NCBI GenBank assembly: GCA_010015655.1
Contig: ML976691.1
Span: forward strand, 289,849 to 353,848
Direction: 5' to 3'
Length of the DNA stretch: 64,000 bases
From: Bimuria novae-zelandiae CBS 107.79
Taxonomy: Eukaryota; Ascomycota; Dothideomycetes; Pleosporales; Didymosphaeriaceae
Shown one piece after another: positions 43,842 to 55,064 of the stretch. Under the pieces are notes generated by a model. That model did no database searches and was not told the DNA's origin. It worked only from the letters and a program-made list of their open reading frames with translations. How positions within the stretch are numbered: position 1 is the first letter of the stretch; each line of letters opens with the position of its first letter. Both the position numbers and the translations under genes were made by a program.

Positions 43842-45668
43842 ACGTGTTTCACCAGTCATTGAGCCACACCAGTCACTGAGCCACCCCACCAAAACTGACG
43901 CAGCTTTCTGCACGATAGCTCAACAACGCAACAGTTAAATTTAATATAAATAGATTAATATAATAGCTATAATCTCTGGGTACACTAAGTCCTTCTATAG
44001 CCTTGCTTATGGCAGTTGCTGCATGTAGGTGGTGCTCGTGATCGTCCTGCACGGTCCTCCTGCTCTACCTGCTGGAGCACCCTTTCAGCCTCTACAGCCA
44101 GCCTTCGACCTTCCTCAGCCTGTAGAGCCCCTCTAAAGGCAATATACTGCCTACGCCTCTCCTGTCTTTGTCTACGACGTTGATTAGTAGCCTGTAGTTT
44201 CCTAATATCTTCTGCTAGGAGAGTCACTGTATTTATAGCATGCTAACAGCTCTTAACTAGCTGCCTAAGCATCTGGTGTGTAGGGCTCTAAGACGGTCGT
44301 TGTAAACGATCACGTATAAGCCTAGCCTGCTGCTCAACCTGAGTAGTAGTGTGAGGCGTCTCAGCTGTCCATGCTGGCTCAGCGCCCGTCTGTAGTGGTG
44401 ACGGTGTCCTGACTACAGTCAGGCATGAGAGGACCCGATCAGGACAGGTAGGCACCAGCCCTGTCGCTTGAAAGCCAGCCTTGATGTTCTGCTCTGTAAA
44501 AACAGCCCTACGTACACGTGGGTAGATTGACAGGAACTCTTCCTTGTCTACATGATAGACACGCTGTCTGGCCAGCTCAGTCACTTCATGTCCGTACGCT
44601 GTCTTGAGAGGTGAGAAACAGCCGACATCTAAAGGCTGTAGGAGGTGGCTCGTATGGGCAGGCATACACAGGCTGATGATCCTGTGTGTCCTACAGTATT
44701 GATCGAACTCAGGGGTAGCATGGCTGCTATGACCGTCTAGAATAAGCAGCCGCCAGGTGCCGACTGTACGAGACTCTGTATGCCGAGTGAAGTGCTCTAG
44801 CCAGGTAAGCCCTAGGCTATCTGTCGTCCAGCCATTGTCGCTGACAGCCAGTACCCAGCCAGCAGGTAGGTCAGTATACCAGCTAGCCTGGTGGAGCTTG
44901 CCAGGTAGGATGATGAGGGGTGGTATAGACCACCCAGCTGCGCAGACGGCTTCAATCGTCGTAACGTAGTCTCGATTGCCTGGCTGTATGTGTATAGCCC
45001 TGCCTATAGTGTCTGAGCTGGTGACTACTCTAGACGTAGAGGCGACCCCCATTAGGAAGCCTGTCTCGTCAAAGTTGTAGGTGTCTGTATCCTGTATGCC
45101 GTATGTCTGTCGCGTCTCCTCCACAAGCTTGTACCAGGCAGAGATCTTAACAGGATCCTCACAGAGCGCGCGCTGACTGTGGAAGCTCCTAGTCCACTTG
45201 GTCTGTAGCTCTGGCTGAGCCTTGATGAAGCGTGATACCCAGTTCTTACCCACTGGCTGTGGGGCAGGGATCTGGCCGCGCGCAGCGAGTAGATGGTCGG
45301 CCATCCTACGTACGTCGATGATGTAAGGTGGAAATCCACGTCGGTTGAGGTCTAGTATCCACTCTACTAGAGCCTGCTCCTCTGTAGGATGTAGCTTTCG
45401 TTTCTGGGCGTTAGCAACGGCCCGAGGTAGGTGACCGTTGACACGTCGACGTAGGGTAGATCGATCGATATCATAGAGCCTTGCAGCGTTTCGGTAGCTA
45501 GAAACCTGTCTTATCTGAATCGCATGGGTCGATAGAGCTAGCCTGGCTTCCTTTTCAAGCTGGCGGGTGCGTTGTGTGGTGGGCATCGTGGGTGTTGTGT
45601 AGAGACGCGTCGCGATCTTGGTGGGGTGGCTCAGTGACTGGTGTGGCTCAATGACTGGTGAAACACGT
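43842..45668 (-). mobile_element. Fot1/pogo-type DNA transposon
   Basis: Perfect 51-bp terminal inverted repeats (43842-43892 and 45618-45668), each bordered by TA (43840-43841 and 45669-45670). Total 1827 bp, close to the known Fot1 size. Each inverted repeat contains two tandem copies of a 17-bp word (CACCAGTCAYTGAGCCA). The transposase runs on the minus strand. Perfect ends mean a recent insertion. It lies just upstream of VPS45. Confidence 0.93.
43985..45586 (-). pseudogene. Fot1/pogo transposase, nearly intact
   Basis: DDE_1-type transposase with N-terminal HTH and CENP-B-like DNA-binding regions (SSYRNAARLYDIDRSTLRRR; GKNWVSRFIKAQPEL). The catalytic motifs are complete: NFDETGF, LLILDGHSSHATPEFDQY and LLQPLDVGCFSPLK. 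ATG 45586 gives 432 aa to a TAG at 44288-44290. The same frame continues past this stop and a second TAG (about 44237) into an R/Q-rich coiled coil and a Cys-containing tail (PTCSNCHKQGYRR), ending at 43985. Both TAGs fit CAG-to-TAG changes. The core enzyme is intact, so whether the shortened protein works is open. Confidence 0.82.
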
Positions 45669-45670
45669 TA

Positions 45671-46115
45671 CCTCGACCCCTGCGCATCATGTCTTTTGAC
45701 GTCTCCCTTTTTTGGGTCCAATATTGCACGGCATTACCATCTGAAATGTAGCACCTGACACAAAAAAATTGGGCGGCTTAATAAGGGGCAGCTGTAGGTG
45801 CTTGGTGGTGGGAGAATCTTATTGGCCGCCATAGCTATTTTACTCCATTGCGTCAGTCGTCGTCAACGTTCCACTCCCCACGGTACGGAGTAGGTGCAAT
45901 CCTTTCACTCCACGTTCTAGACCAGCAGCTACGTGAGTCTCAACCTAGATCTGACCTGCATTGCGATCCTTTTTCCCAGGCAGCAGTTGTCTTCCCTTAC
46001 TACCGGCCTCTAACAACGCGGGGATATAAGCAGCAACTTCGCCGTCTCGAACGCAACTCTTACACTTCCATTTCCTTGCCCAGCACTTACTTGAACGTTT
46101 CCCAAAACTTTCAAA
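45671..46115. promoter_or_regulatory. Upstream region of the oxidoreductase gene
   Basis: About 445 bp between the transposon and the next ATG. It contains a likely 5' UTR (C/T-rich from about 46000). No specific site claimed. Confidence 0.4.
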
Positions 46116-47368
46116 ATGACGAAGCTTTTCATGTAAGTCTTACCCGGCAACCTTGAAAGATCGCTGTCATGTGTGACCGGGGACTTCGATTAGACCTCAC
46201 CATAAAAGCTTCTCACGTTGAGTTGATAGTTGGCTATTGTATTACCTACCCTGGGGTAACACACCAGCTATTCGTTGGAGTCCTTGTGGCCCACTTTCAC
46301 CTTTACACGAGGGCCTGAATGCGACTGACTTATCCCAGCACTGGCGCCACAGGCTACATTGGCGGAGACACCCTGTATGCAATTGCCAACACCTACCCCG
46401 ACCTCGATATCACGGCTCTCGTCCGCAACTCCGACAAAGGCGCGAAAGTAGCTTCCCAATATGCCAAGATCAAGCTCGTCTACGGTGACCTGGATAGCGC
46501 AGAGCTTCTCACGACCGAGTCCGCGAAGGCTGACATCGTCGTTCACACAGCCAACGCAGACCACCCAGGCGCCGCAATCGCAATCGTCGCTGGTCTGGCC
46601 CAGAAGCAGACCCCAGGCTACTTTATCCACACCTCCGGAACCGGAATCGTAGCCTCCGCAGACACAGAGCGCAAGACGTACGGTGAGCAGACTGCACACG
46701 TGTACAATGACTGGGACGGCATCAAGGAAATCACTTCGCTCCCTGATACTTTCGAGCACCGCAACGTCGACAAGATCGTTCTCTCTGCCGCGGAGAAGAA
46801 TCCTGAGAATATCTTCACTGCTATCGTCTGCCCGCCGTGCATCTACGGCCCTGGCCGTGGCCCTGACAATCAGCGTAGCGCTCAGGTCTACGAGCTTTCG
46901 AAAGCGACGCTCAGCCGTCGAAAGGGCTTTCAAGTCAATGCTGGTCAGAACATATGGCACGAGGTGCACGTGCAAGACCTATCCAACGTGTACCTCGGCC
47001 TCGTGACGGCTGCTCTCCAACCTGGCGGAGGCAAAGCGACCTGGAACGAGCAAGGGTACTACTTCGCCGAGAATGGCGAGTTCGTCTGGGGTGATATCTC
47101 CAGCAAGGTTGCGAAGATCGCGAAAGACAAGAAGCTCATCGAAACGGCGGAGATCGATAGTCTGCCAGTTGAAGAGGCGAACAAGCTGGTGAAGGCAGCG
47201 GGATTCTTGCTTGGGACTAATTCACGCTGCAAGGCGGTCAGGGCGAGGGAGTTGCTCGGCTGGGTGCCTAAGGGGAAGAGTCTTCAGGAGCTGCTGCCAG
47301 AGATTGTCCAGGACGAGGCGAAAGCTTTGGGCTTGATCAAGGGACATGCGGAGAAGGTGGGCGCTTAG
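46116..47368 (+). CDS. NAD(P)-binding extended SDR/epimerase-like protein
   Basis: Rossmann-fold oxidoreductase of the NAD-dependent epimerase/dehydratase type; substrate unknown. Exon 1 is only 17 nt (46116-46132) and exon 2 is 46339-47368, giving 348 aa. The join recreates the dinucleotide motif MTKLFITGATGYIGG, which proves the splice. Further landmarks are GDLDS, VVHTANADHPGA, HTSGTGIV, IVCPPCIYGPGRG and WHEVHVQDLSNVYLG. The expected catalytic Tyr-x3-Lys is not obvious, as in atypical members. The 206-nt intron is long for this genome and contains a repeat (46249-46315) that recurs downstream of the gene. Confidence 0.85.
46249..46315 (+). repeat. Short repeat unit, copy 1 (intronic)
   Basis: About 67 bp inside intron 1 of the oxidoreductase gene, beginning CCTGGGGTAACACA and ending TTTACACGAGGGCC. 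It matches copy 2 at 47575-47640, with many of the differences being C/T or G/A. Confidence 0.65.
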
Positions 47369-47971
47369 TTGTGGACGTACAGGGTCGGGTAAACCAGTTC
47401 TATTTAGACTTGTCGTAGTCCTGCGTGCTACCCCAGGACGAGCAATACACTGGTGGCTGACTGCGCCTACTTTGTACCCGGCCGTCTGCGTCTCGAGTCT
47501 GTGTACTAAAGCGCCTTGCGGCATGCTTCCCCCACTCTCGCGTAAAACTTAAAGGTGGCTGTTGTCCTACTGATCCTGGGGTAACACACTAGCTACTTAT
47601 TCTGGTCCTTATGACCAACTTTAAGTTTACACGAGAGCCCCAGACATCAGTCTAGTTCATCGAGGCAAGGGTAGCTCAGGCTGCACATGCCCTTTGAAAG
47701 AGCAGTGGACAAGTGTCTTATGAACGTACCTACTCACACCCTCTCAGAGCACAGAATACAGACTCCATACAGGAAGTGCCACCGACAAATCCACACATGT
47801 ACACCCCACTCTCGTGTCTGCCAATCCATTACCTGTGAGTCTTAGCCTTTCTCTCGGATCTCCTCGCACCACATGCAGCTGCGCTGCACACAAGTAGCAT
47901 TCCCAGCACCACCCTGCCAAAGTCAGTCCTCGCCACACACACCGTTCCCCACCCTCTCCCCACCAGACCAC
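47369..47971. other. Intergenic with repeat copies
   Basis: Convergent 3' ends. It holds copy 2 of the repeat (47575-47640) and shorter inverted matches to its start (47412-47439) and to its end (47534-47567). No gene. Confidence 0.5.
47575..47640 (+). repeat. Short repeat unit, copy 2
   Basis: Direct copy, about 1.3 kb downstream of copy 1, sharing the CCTGGGGTAACACA start and TTTACACGAG end. The segment 47534-47567 is an inverted match to its 3' part, so the two can form a stem. Confidence 0.65.
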
Positions 47972-48458
47972 CTAATAACCTACCGAAGGCGCCGCAACCT
48001 TATCAGTATGGCAAGCCCATCTGCACACCTAGCGTTAGCAAAATACCGCCCTTACTTCAGCTTTGGAAGTCTCCCGGGGGGTTACTCACGAAGGCGCAGG
48101 CCTCCCATCCGTCGGCGTCCTCTTGCACATGCCCCCGCCCTCCGCAATGATCCGATCGTACAAGCTCGTCCTATTGGTGCACGGCTCGATGCCGAGCTGG
48201 CCTGCCAGCGAAACGAGCGTGCCCCACCAGACCTCGCGGTTTTCCCGGAGGAGGTCGCCGCCGCAGAGGGGGTGGTCGCAGGACGTGGGGTTCGTGGGGT
48301 CGCGGGGAGACTGCGGTGAAGGTAACTTGCTTAACTGGGAAGAGAAGGAGTGTAGGCGGGGAGATACGTACCGTTTGTACTGCGAAGGCGGGCGCGAGGA
48401 TCACGAGGAAGGTGAGGAGGAGCACGTATGGCTTGAGCATGTTGGGTTGTTGGTTCAT
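47972..48458 (-). CDS. Small secreted cysteine-containing protein
   Basis: Not a recognised family. Exons 48372-48458, 48090-48310 and 47972-48020 give 118 aa. ATG 48458 opens a signal peptide (MLKPYVLLLTFLVILAPAFA after six residues). The mature part is about 92 aa with five Cys (TSCDHPLCGGD, IEPCTNRTS, GGGMCKRT, WACH) and one N-glycosylation site. Intron 1 (61 nt) joins in phase. Intron 2 (48021-48089) is inferred from a GTGAGT donor and gctaac branch; without it the protein stops at 48086 with four Cys. The profile fits an apoplastic effector-type or wall protein, but that is inference. Confidence 0.62.
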
Positions 48459-49958
48459 GAGTGGATGGACAAAGCAACTTGCTAGCTATGAGTGATGCAC
48501 AAAGCGAGCTGTCAGTCGCAGATGAACAGTTCTCCGTAAAGTGTGGATGGTGTGGTAGATATACGTCTGCTCTAGAGTGTGTAACTGTGGTGGACGCCTT
48601 GTTATATATCCATAAGCTTGTCTCGGGCAGCTCGATCTTCACGCTCCAGCCTTCCTACCTAGCATGGTAGAAGAAGCTTGATGGGCGTTTGCGGTTTAAA
48701 TTATATGTAAGGGAAAGCCGTGGTATATGTTAGTGCGCAGCGTGGTCTTTCACATGGTGCCCTTGGGGTTTAGCCTGATTGGAGAGGCTGGGATCCCGTA
48801 TCATGCGCGTTTGTGAGACTTCGCACGCCGCATGGAAGGGTTATAGTTCCCGCAGGAAGTAATTAAACATTAAAGATCCTGCGCTCACGAATTAGAAGGT
48901 GTTGTCGTATAACGCACCCTAGTTAAGTCAGCCGGAGGGTTTTTCCATGATCCTGGTAAGTCGATACTAGTAATCCTTGTATCATTTCTGTTTGGACATC
49001 AGGTTTAAGAAGGTGGATTGCAGGATCCGGAAGGCGATTATGATTAAGACATGGCGTAGACTGGTGGTTTGCGCAACCTCACCGTTTCGGCCAGTGCCGA
49101 TTTCACGAAACTTAGCGTAAGGCCCGTTGGTCTGGTGATGCCGCGCCAGAGTCACAAGCTGATGTCAATCCTGTTGGGGTGGGGACCGATAGGTGCATTC
49201 AATACAAGTTGTTAAGACCCGGCGATGTGGAAATATATGGTCCCACATGCTACTCCACGTTTGTAAGACCCCGCCGAAAATTTAGACCGTGCGTACTAGG
49301 TGGCACATAGGCTTGAGGCTTGACTTCGCGGTCTCGGAAAGGCAATAAAATGCACATCGAGCCGCTAGAATGATGCTCTTCAGAGCACCCTGCGGCCTAA
49401 TCACCCAGAAGAGTATTGATTAAGGTTCTAGCTGAAGATGAGCTAGCAGGTACATGAGAGTGTCGTGTGCCTTTGTTGGCTGATACTACGCTACATTGGG
49501 GAAGACTGTCTCTTAGGCATGTTTCCTACCAAGGGAAAATCATTCGTTGCGAACCAGTCTCGGAACTACGAATCGTATCGCTGAAATAAATTATGCGCCA
49601 CACTTTCGATGTAGAGACGGCATCCCAGATTTCGGAATCGTTTGTGCAAGGCCAATTCTAGAAACGAAGAGTTCGAGAAACCAAGCGAAAACGGGAGCTG
49701 GCCAGTAGGTGCCGGACTATCGGGGTCAGGACCGCGTGTCGTGTGCTCGACGAGACTTTTGTGGAACACGTACCTTTGCAAAGTCGCACCAGGTTTCGTT
49801 CTGCCTCCAGGATAGGTAGCAGCCCGCCCTCCAAGACACCGGAATCCTGACCCACAACATCCAATCATCCTGCACTCAAGTGCTCGTGATCATCCTCATT
49901 TGACCTCGATATATACCTTACAGAGGCGGATTATACGCGCAGGAAAGTCCAACCTAAA
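48459..49958. other. 1.5-kb gene-poor stretch
   Basis: No convincing coding frame on either strand; the longest (49566-49868, minus) has no good start and random composition. I found no terminal repeats. It may hold an old, eroded repeat, but nothing I can support. Confidence 0.4.
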
Positions 49959-51335
49959 TCAGAACACACCCATCGGCTCAATGGTCCAATTCCACGGTCC
50001 CTCTGCGATCACCCATCTCCAGCCATCTGGCACTATCTGGCTCGCCACGTCTGTATCACCAAATCCAGCGGCCTTGCGCGCACTAAGTAGCTTCATACGC
50101 GTAGCATCCTCGTGCTTCCACAACCGGAAAGAAACGCCAAACTTCTTGATGACCGAGTCTCTCGGAGCCAACTTGGTGCGATCGAGTTGCCAATCATTGT
50201 GCCGCTCGTACGATTTGAGGTACCGCACAGCTTTGATGCCAGTCTTTGTCCATAGAAGAGGACCTTCCAAGGCGTTGGAGATGTCGTTGATCGAGCCGAA
50301 CCAGTCGCCCTCGCTGTCGCGGATCATGTACAGTGAGCTTGAGCCGCCTCTTGCGCACCAGGGTAGCGTGATTGTTTCGGAAATACCGCGCGCAAAGGTC
50401 CGGATTTTGAAGACGTTCCAGTTGTCGTTCTGGAGGGTCGATGGCGCGTCAACTCTTCCGATCACGGCAAACTCCTGGAGTAAAGGAAATGCTCCGATGT
50501 TGTACAGCTCTTGAAGGGTGCTTGCGAGCTTCGCGCCGTGTAGGAGTCTGTCGCCGGAGTAGCACAACGCAGTGTGAGCTAGATGCGCGCACTCAGGACG
50601 TGCGATGAGCCTGATAACGAGATACTCCAAGGATGACGTAGTCTTTTTCGATTTCAACTTATTCGGGCGCTCGTAGTCAAGTATTGCTTCTGGCGAAATG
50701 CTTGAAAATAGTCCAGCACAAAGATGCGACGTGCGCAGCCTCAAGCTTCGAAGACGAGGCAGCAAAACACTTACTGCGTGACACACGTGAGGCTGGTCCA
50801 AATCAGGGCGAATGATGCAGTCGCAATCAAGGTTAAGATTGACTACCGACTGAGGCAGGCTCTGCAACAGTAATACAATGACAGCGCTCGGTACCGAGAA
50901 GCCTTCCAAGTGATCCAGAGACTCTTCGAATGAAAGCGCAAAGGTTCGTAGGGTCTTCATTCTACGTACGGCTTCGCACAGCTCCGCCAAACGATCAAAT
51001 GCGTCTGTGGATCGAACACTGAAGCCCATCAAGTGCACCTGGGCAATGCGAACGCTGAACGACTGGATAAGGTCGTACTGGCGAGCGAACCTTCCGAATC
51101 GGGCACCGGATGTGTCCTCTCGGAGTTTTGAATCCAGAGATACGTGTTGGTAAAGCAGTGTACCAGCAATATGATGCCATCTTTTGCAGGTGAGCATAGC
51201 CGGGATAAGGTAAGAAGGCTTATTCAACAGTCGTTCGAACACATCCATAAGAATCTCGTTGGGCAATCTCGTGCGGTCATCGTCCGGCGGTTCCTTCTGC
51301 TTGCTTTGGGTGGTGAGAGACTTTCGATGATGCAT
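49959..51335 (-). CDS. F-box protein
   Basis: F-box proteins link substrates to SCF ubiquitin ligases through Skp1. Single exon, 458 aa, ATG 51335. The F-box is at about residues 23-65 (LPNEILMDVFERLLNKPSYL, then TCKRWHHIAGTLLYQHV). The rest is a leucine-rich helical region with no repeat I can define (LPRLRSLRLRTSHL, SLEYLVIRLIA). The C-terminus ends with a Trp-rich stretch (DGWRWVIAEGPWNWTIEP). Such proteins are numerous and divergent in filamentous ascomycetes. Target unknown. Confidence 0.82.
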   Translation of the reverse strand: MHHRKSLTTQSKQKEPPDDDRTRLPNEILMDVFERLLNKPSYLIPAMLTCKRWHHIAGTLLYQHVSLDSKLREDTSGARFGRFARQYDLIQSFSVRIAQVHLMGFSVRSTDAFDRLAELCEAVRRMKTLRTFALSFEESLDHLEGFSVPSAVIVLLLQSLPQSVVNLNLDCDCIIRPDLDQPHVCHAVSVLLPRLRSLRLRTSHLCAGLFSSISPEAILDYERPNKLKSKKTTSSLEYLVIRLIARPECAHLAHTALCYSGDRLLHGAKLASTLQELYNIGAFPLLQEFAVIGRVDAPSTLQNDNWNVFKIRTFARGISETITLPWCARGGSSSLYMIRDSEGDWFGSINDISNALEGPLLWTKTGIKAVRYLKSYERHNDWQLDRTKLAPRDSVIKKFGVSFRLWKHEDATRMKLLSARKAAGFGDTDVASQIVPDGWRWVIAEGPWNWTIEPMGVF

Positions 51336-52022
51336 GTTGCAAATTAGTGTCTGGTCAGGAATTGAAGCAGTCTGACTTCTTCAACGACGACCTGGACGGA
51401 GACGTGTGATGTGCCGATCGTATGGGTAGTAATAGTGTGCTTGAACAGGGCTTTTTGAACACCCTAGCGGACACAGTCCAGATATACGAGTCCTCATTAC
51501 CTCGGGCGACCGGCCGCGGCTCAAGTAAGCACATATCTGATGCATCGCGAGCACAATGATCATTCGGCAGTTGACGCGCTGATGAGACAGTGATCGAAGA
51601 TTGGATCGCGTGTGTGGGGGACACAAGCCATCTTGCCGAAACGGGCAAGCTTCCCCGCATTTACCCACGTGCATCATTGATGAAACCTGGAATTGGGCCA
51701 CTCCATCTTGCGGCTACAATGGATGAGATAGTCGCCTTATAAACTACGGACTTTGTAACCAATAACGTAAAGAAGCTATTAAGGGCGGTGTGAAGGCTAG
51801 CAATCTAGCGTGATAGCGACCTGCAGGACGTACGGACATCGCTTTTAAATGAACGCGAAACTGACGCCCTCGCTACAACCATACGATCGGCTACAGGAAT
51901 CATGATCATCTGCGTCATCCAGACCTATAACAGTTCGGCTTGTACCGGATCCTACGATAACGTGGCCCAGTCCTCACCGCTTTGCCTGCGCCTCTCTTCT
52001 ATGCTGTAATCAGCGTGTGATA

Positions 52023-52087
52023 ATTGCTTGTGTCGCATGATATGTTACGCTCGTTGACGACGATAAAAGAAAGCCCACCAGAGCCTC
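52023..52087 (+). repeat. Dispersed short repeat, copy B
   Basis: Shares GTGTCGCATGAT near its start and ATAAAAGAAAGCCCACCAGA plus GCCTC at its end with copy C 90 bp further on, and most of it with copy A at 3669-3722. Confidence 0.6.
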
Positions 52088-52110
52088 TTGCGGTCATCAT
52101 CACATTTCTC

Positions 52111-52181
52111 ATTTGCTGTGTGTCGCATGATCTGTTCAGGTCGATGATGACGAAAAGCTCAAAAAAGCCCACTAGAGCCTC
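52111..52181 (+). repeat. Dispersed short repeat, copy C
   Basis: Direct copy of 52023-52087, somewhat longer through a few inserted bases. It shares GTGTCGCATGATCTGTT-like and AAAGCCCACYAGAGCCTC blocks. Confidence 0.6.
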
Positions 52182-52203
52182 GCCCAATGTCTCGCCTACA
52201 CAT

Positions 52204-54283
52204 CTACAATTTCTGGTCGGAAGAGCAACAATCCTTCGCCAACACACTCGCCTCATTCTTCAACGACGGCACATCAATCGCCGGATTCCTCTCAAAGAAA
52301 TCCGACGGCTTAAAATGCACCTGAAAGATCTCCGAAGGCATCACGGGCCAATCCTCGACACTGTTCCCCATTAGCACCGCTCCCAACCTTACAACCATAG
52401 ATGCAGTGTCAGACTCACCGAGGGTTATGCGTCAAGCCAAAAACAGACCACACAACAAGGTCCTCATTCGCAACCTCGTCTTTCCGCTTCACCATATCAT
52501 GAACACCACCGACTTCCACCTGGCTCTGTAAAGTGTACCGTCCAGCAGCGTACAACTCGTCTTCTTGATACTTTGTCACCCAGACGTGGTGTTGCGTGAA
52601 GAGCGCGCGCTGGGCTTGCAGACTACCCGGCGCCGCGAGCAGCTTCTGCGTCGGCGGAGGCTGGAACTTATATCCTACGGGATTCCCACTGTACTTATTC
52701 TTCTTATTCGGATTGACAATTTTAAACGTGCGGTTATGCTGCGGCGCAGCGTCGAGGCCGTCCGAGCGGTTCACAACCGTTTTGCGGATCTCGTAGAAGT
52801 TGCCGTTGGGGTTCGTCTCCTTGTCCCACGGCGTCGTGTGGGATTCTTCGTAGAGGACTGTGTTGTTGTGCCCGTCTATAGCGGGGTCGACGCGAGCGGC
52901 GAAGATGTGCTGGTGGTTCTGTGCGAGGACGCCGCTGGAGACGACGTTGCCGTACTCGGATGACTTGCCCGGGTCGATGTTGACAACGGAGACGATGCCT
53001 GTTGCGCGCACTTCTAGCGTGATGCCTCCCGCGGTATCTAGCTTGTATGCAAACACGTATTCGTAGTTTGCAAGTGTGATGATGAATTGGACGACTAGCT
53101 CACGCTGCCGAGTGACAACCGCTCGACCTGTCCTCCAGTTGGTGTGCTTCCAGCCGATGCCGTTGTCCTGCTCGTGCAAGCAGATGACGTTGGGATGCTC
53201 CTTTGGCTCACCGTCCGAACCAACGATTACGGCGTCGAAGTACTTGATCACGCCAAGGCAGTCACACCCGAGGGAGAGGTTGTTGGCGCAGTTCCCTGCA
53301 CCACCATCGCCGAAATCGAAGGCTTGCTTGCGATGGAAAGGCGCTCTGGCATCAGCATAAGGCACACTCATCTCGCTGATGCTAAGACGGTAGATGATAC
53401 TTCTGCCCTCGTACCGTATATCGTGGATCACAGCGCCCTCACGAGGGTTAAAAGACACTCGGAAACTCCATTTCTGCCACTCCACAAAAGACTCGTCTGT
53501 GACCTTAAAGGACGTCCCCTCTGGTTGCGTGATATTAATAGGCTTTATATCCTTCCTCGTGCCTCCCGGCAGCAGCTCCGGAACATACTCAGCCGACTCG
53601 CAGTGGTCCAGAATGCGCTCAGAATGCGTCTTTCCTGACAAGCCGTCTCCCTTCCCTCCGGTAGCCAACCTGTCAACCCGACAGATCTTTCGCGTGTGCG
53701 CATCCATAACAGGAATAACCGGCAACGGGTAAGCGTAGAAATTCGAATCTGGATTCCCGTTCTTCGTATTCTGTGCAAAGCACAACCCCTGGAAGTATCT
53801 CTTGTTCTCAGACGTCGCATCCAGTCCACCGTAAGGCCAAGGCTCGACGACAAGCTCGAATCCCTCCGGTAACTTGAATTCTTTGATAGCGGCCTGGAAC
53901 TCCTCACTCTCATCGCATGCCTTCACCAGATGATCAAACTCCCACAGCGTCAAGCTAGCATGGTGCTCCTTCCCAATCACCTCATGTTTCTCCCTCTTCC
54001 TCGTCTCCACATCGATGATTGACTCGTGGTACTCCGGGACCTTATCGGACCCGATGACATCGTACTGACACTTCGCCAACCTGGGCGGCCTCTTCGATTG
54101 TGCGGACTGTCCAGGTTGCGCTGCATGCTCGAGCTCAAGGTACTGCTTCATCAGGTTCTTGTTCGGCTCTTTGAGGAAGATTTCTCGGAAGTCGACGACC
54201 ACATCGGGGTGCAGTGAGAGGACGACATCGCGAGCGATGCGGGTTTCCTCAACGCTGAGGATGGTGAAGGGATGGGGCGCCAT
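52204..54283 (-). CDS. Copper amine oxidase
   Basis: Copper/topaquinone enzyme that oxidises primary amines to aldehydes with release of ammonia and H2O2. Exons 52419-54283 and 52204-52360 (58-nt intron) give 673 aa, normal for the fungal family. The topaquinone motif T-x-x-N-Y-E-Y is present (TLANYEYVFAY, Tyr at about 405). Copper-site histidines occur in QNHQHIFAARVDP and the C-terminal HNPRVEDWPVMP, the second completed only by splicing. The catalytic base region YADARAPFHRKQAFDFGDGG is also intact. The last residues are DQKL; QKL is at best a weak variant of the peroxisomal SKL signal, so location is uncertain. No signal peptide. Confidence 0.93.
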
Positions 54284-55064
54284 GATGTCTTGGGAACCGG
54301 GGTTTTCCTTCGTGTGATCTTGACGGTATTCAGGAAGTTCTTAATAGTACTAAGGCCCACTAACGCTCAGGTAAATACAAACGAAACGGCGCTCAAAGTT
54401 GAAGTCGAAGAATGAATGGGGCAAGCTTTGATAGCAGCCGAGTTACACTTATCATAGAAGAACGGCCTTACAAGGGGAAGACTTCCGCTCCCTGGTATGA
54501 TCGGGCTGTCTTTTAACCCCACTGTTTGATATTCGATGGCCGCACATAACGCGGCACAGCTATGGAGTTGTCGCGTGGACTTTCTCTTTTAGTGCTAGCC
54601 AGAGTTGAATGGTTCCTGATTGGGTGACCATTCTGTGCGCGGTCATATTCCGCGTTCCGCTCTGATGCACGACTTGAATACCAGCTGCCCGGAACAGACA
54701 TGGAGAGCTGTACAGTGGTGATTAAATTATGATCTCTCTTCTCAGTGACTCTTTATTATCTGGTTACTATACACGCAATCTTGGGTGTGCCCACATGTCA
54801 TCGTGCACGATCAATTGGAAGACGTTGAGTTGACGGTTGCACTCCAAGATCCGGTCGCGCGCAGGACACACCTCTCACATAGTGACCAAGATAACAAAAA
54901 TGTGATGATCGAGAGGCCGACGAAGCTCTCTCTATGATGTCAATTTGGAATATGCAATGCCAATGTAAAGTCCAATTTCATGCTAAATGTTCCCAGTCCA
55001 TATTCCATTCTTGAACGCCCAAGGTATCTCCGGAAGTGTATACACAGAAAGTCATTACGGGCAT
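54284..55064. other. Intergenic, nothing recognised
   Basis: About 780 bp upstream of the amine oxidase. A 62-codon minus-strand frame starting with ATG at 54701 is too weak to call. Confidence 0.4.

Larger units (their letters stand above)
51336..52203. other. Intergenic with tandem-like repeats
   Basis: No gene. It contains two copies of the short dispersed repeat (52023-52087 and 52111-52181), next to the 3' end of the amine oxidase gene. Confidence 0.5.

Noticed and set aside
49566..49868. 100-codon minus-strand frame in the gene-poor stretch
   Set aside because: No support beyond length; two overlapping frames look equally random.
54513..54701. 62-codon ATG frame upstream of the amine oxidase
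   Set aside because: Short and in promoter DNA; no homology recognised and no splice extension.
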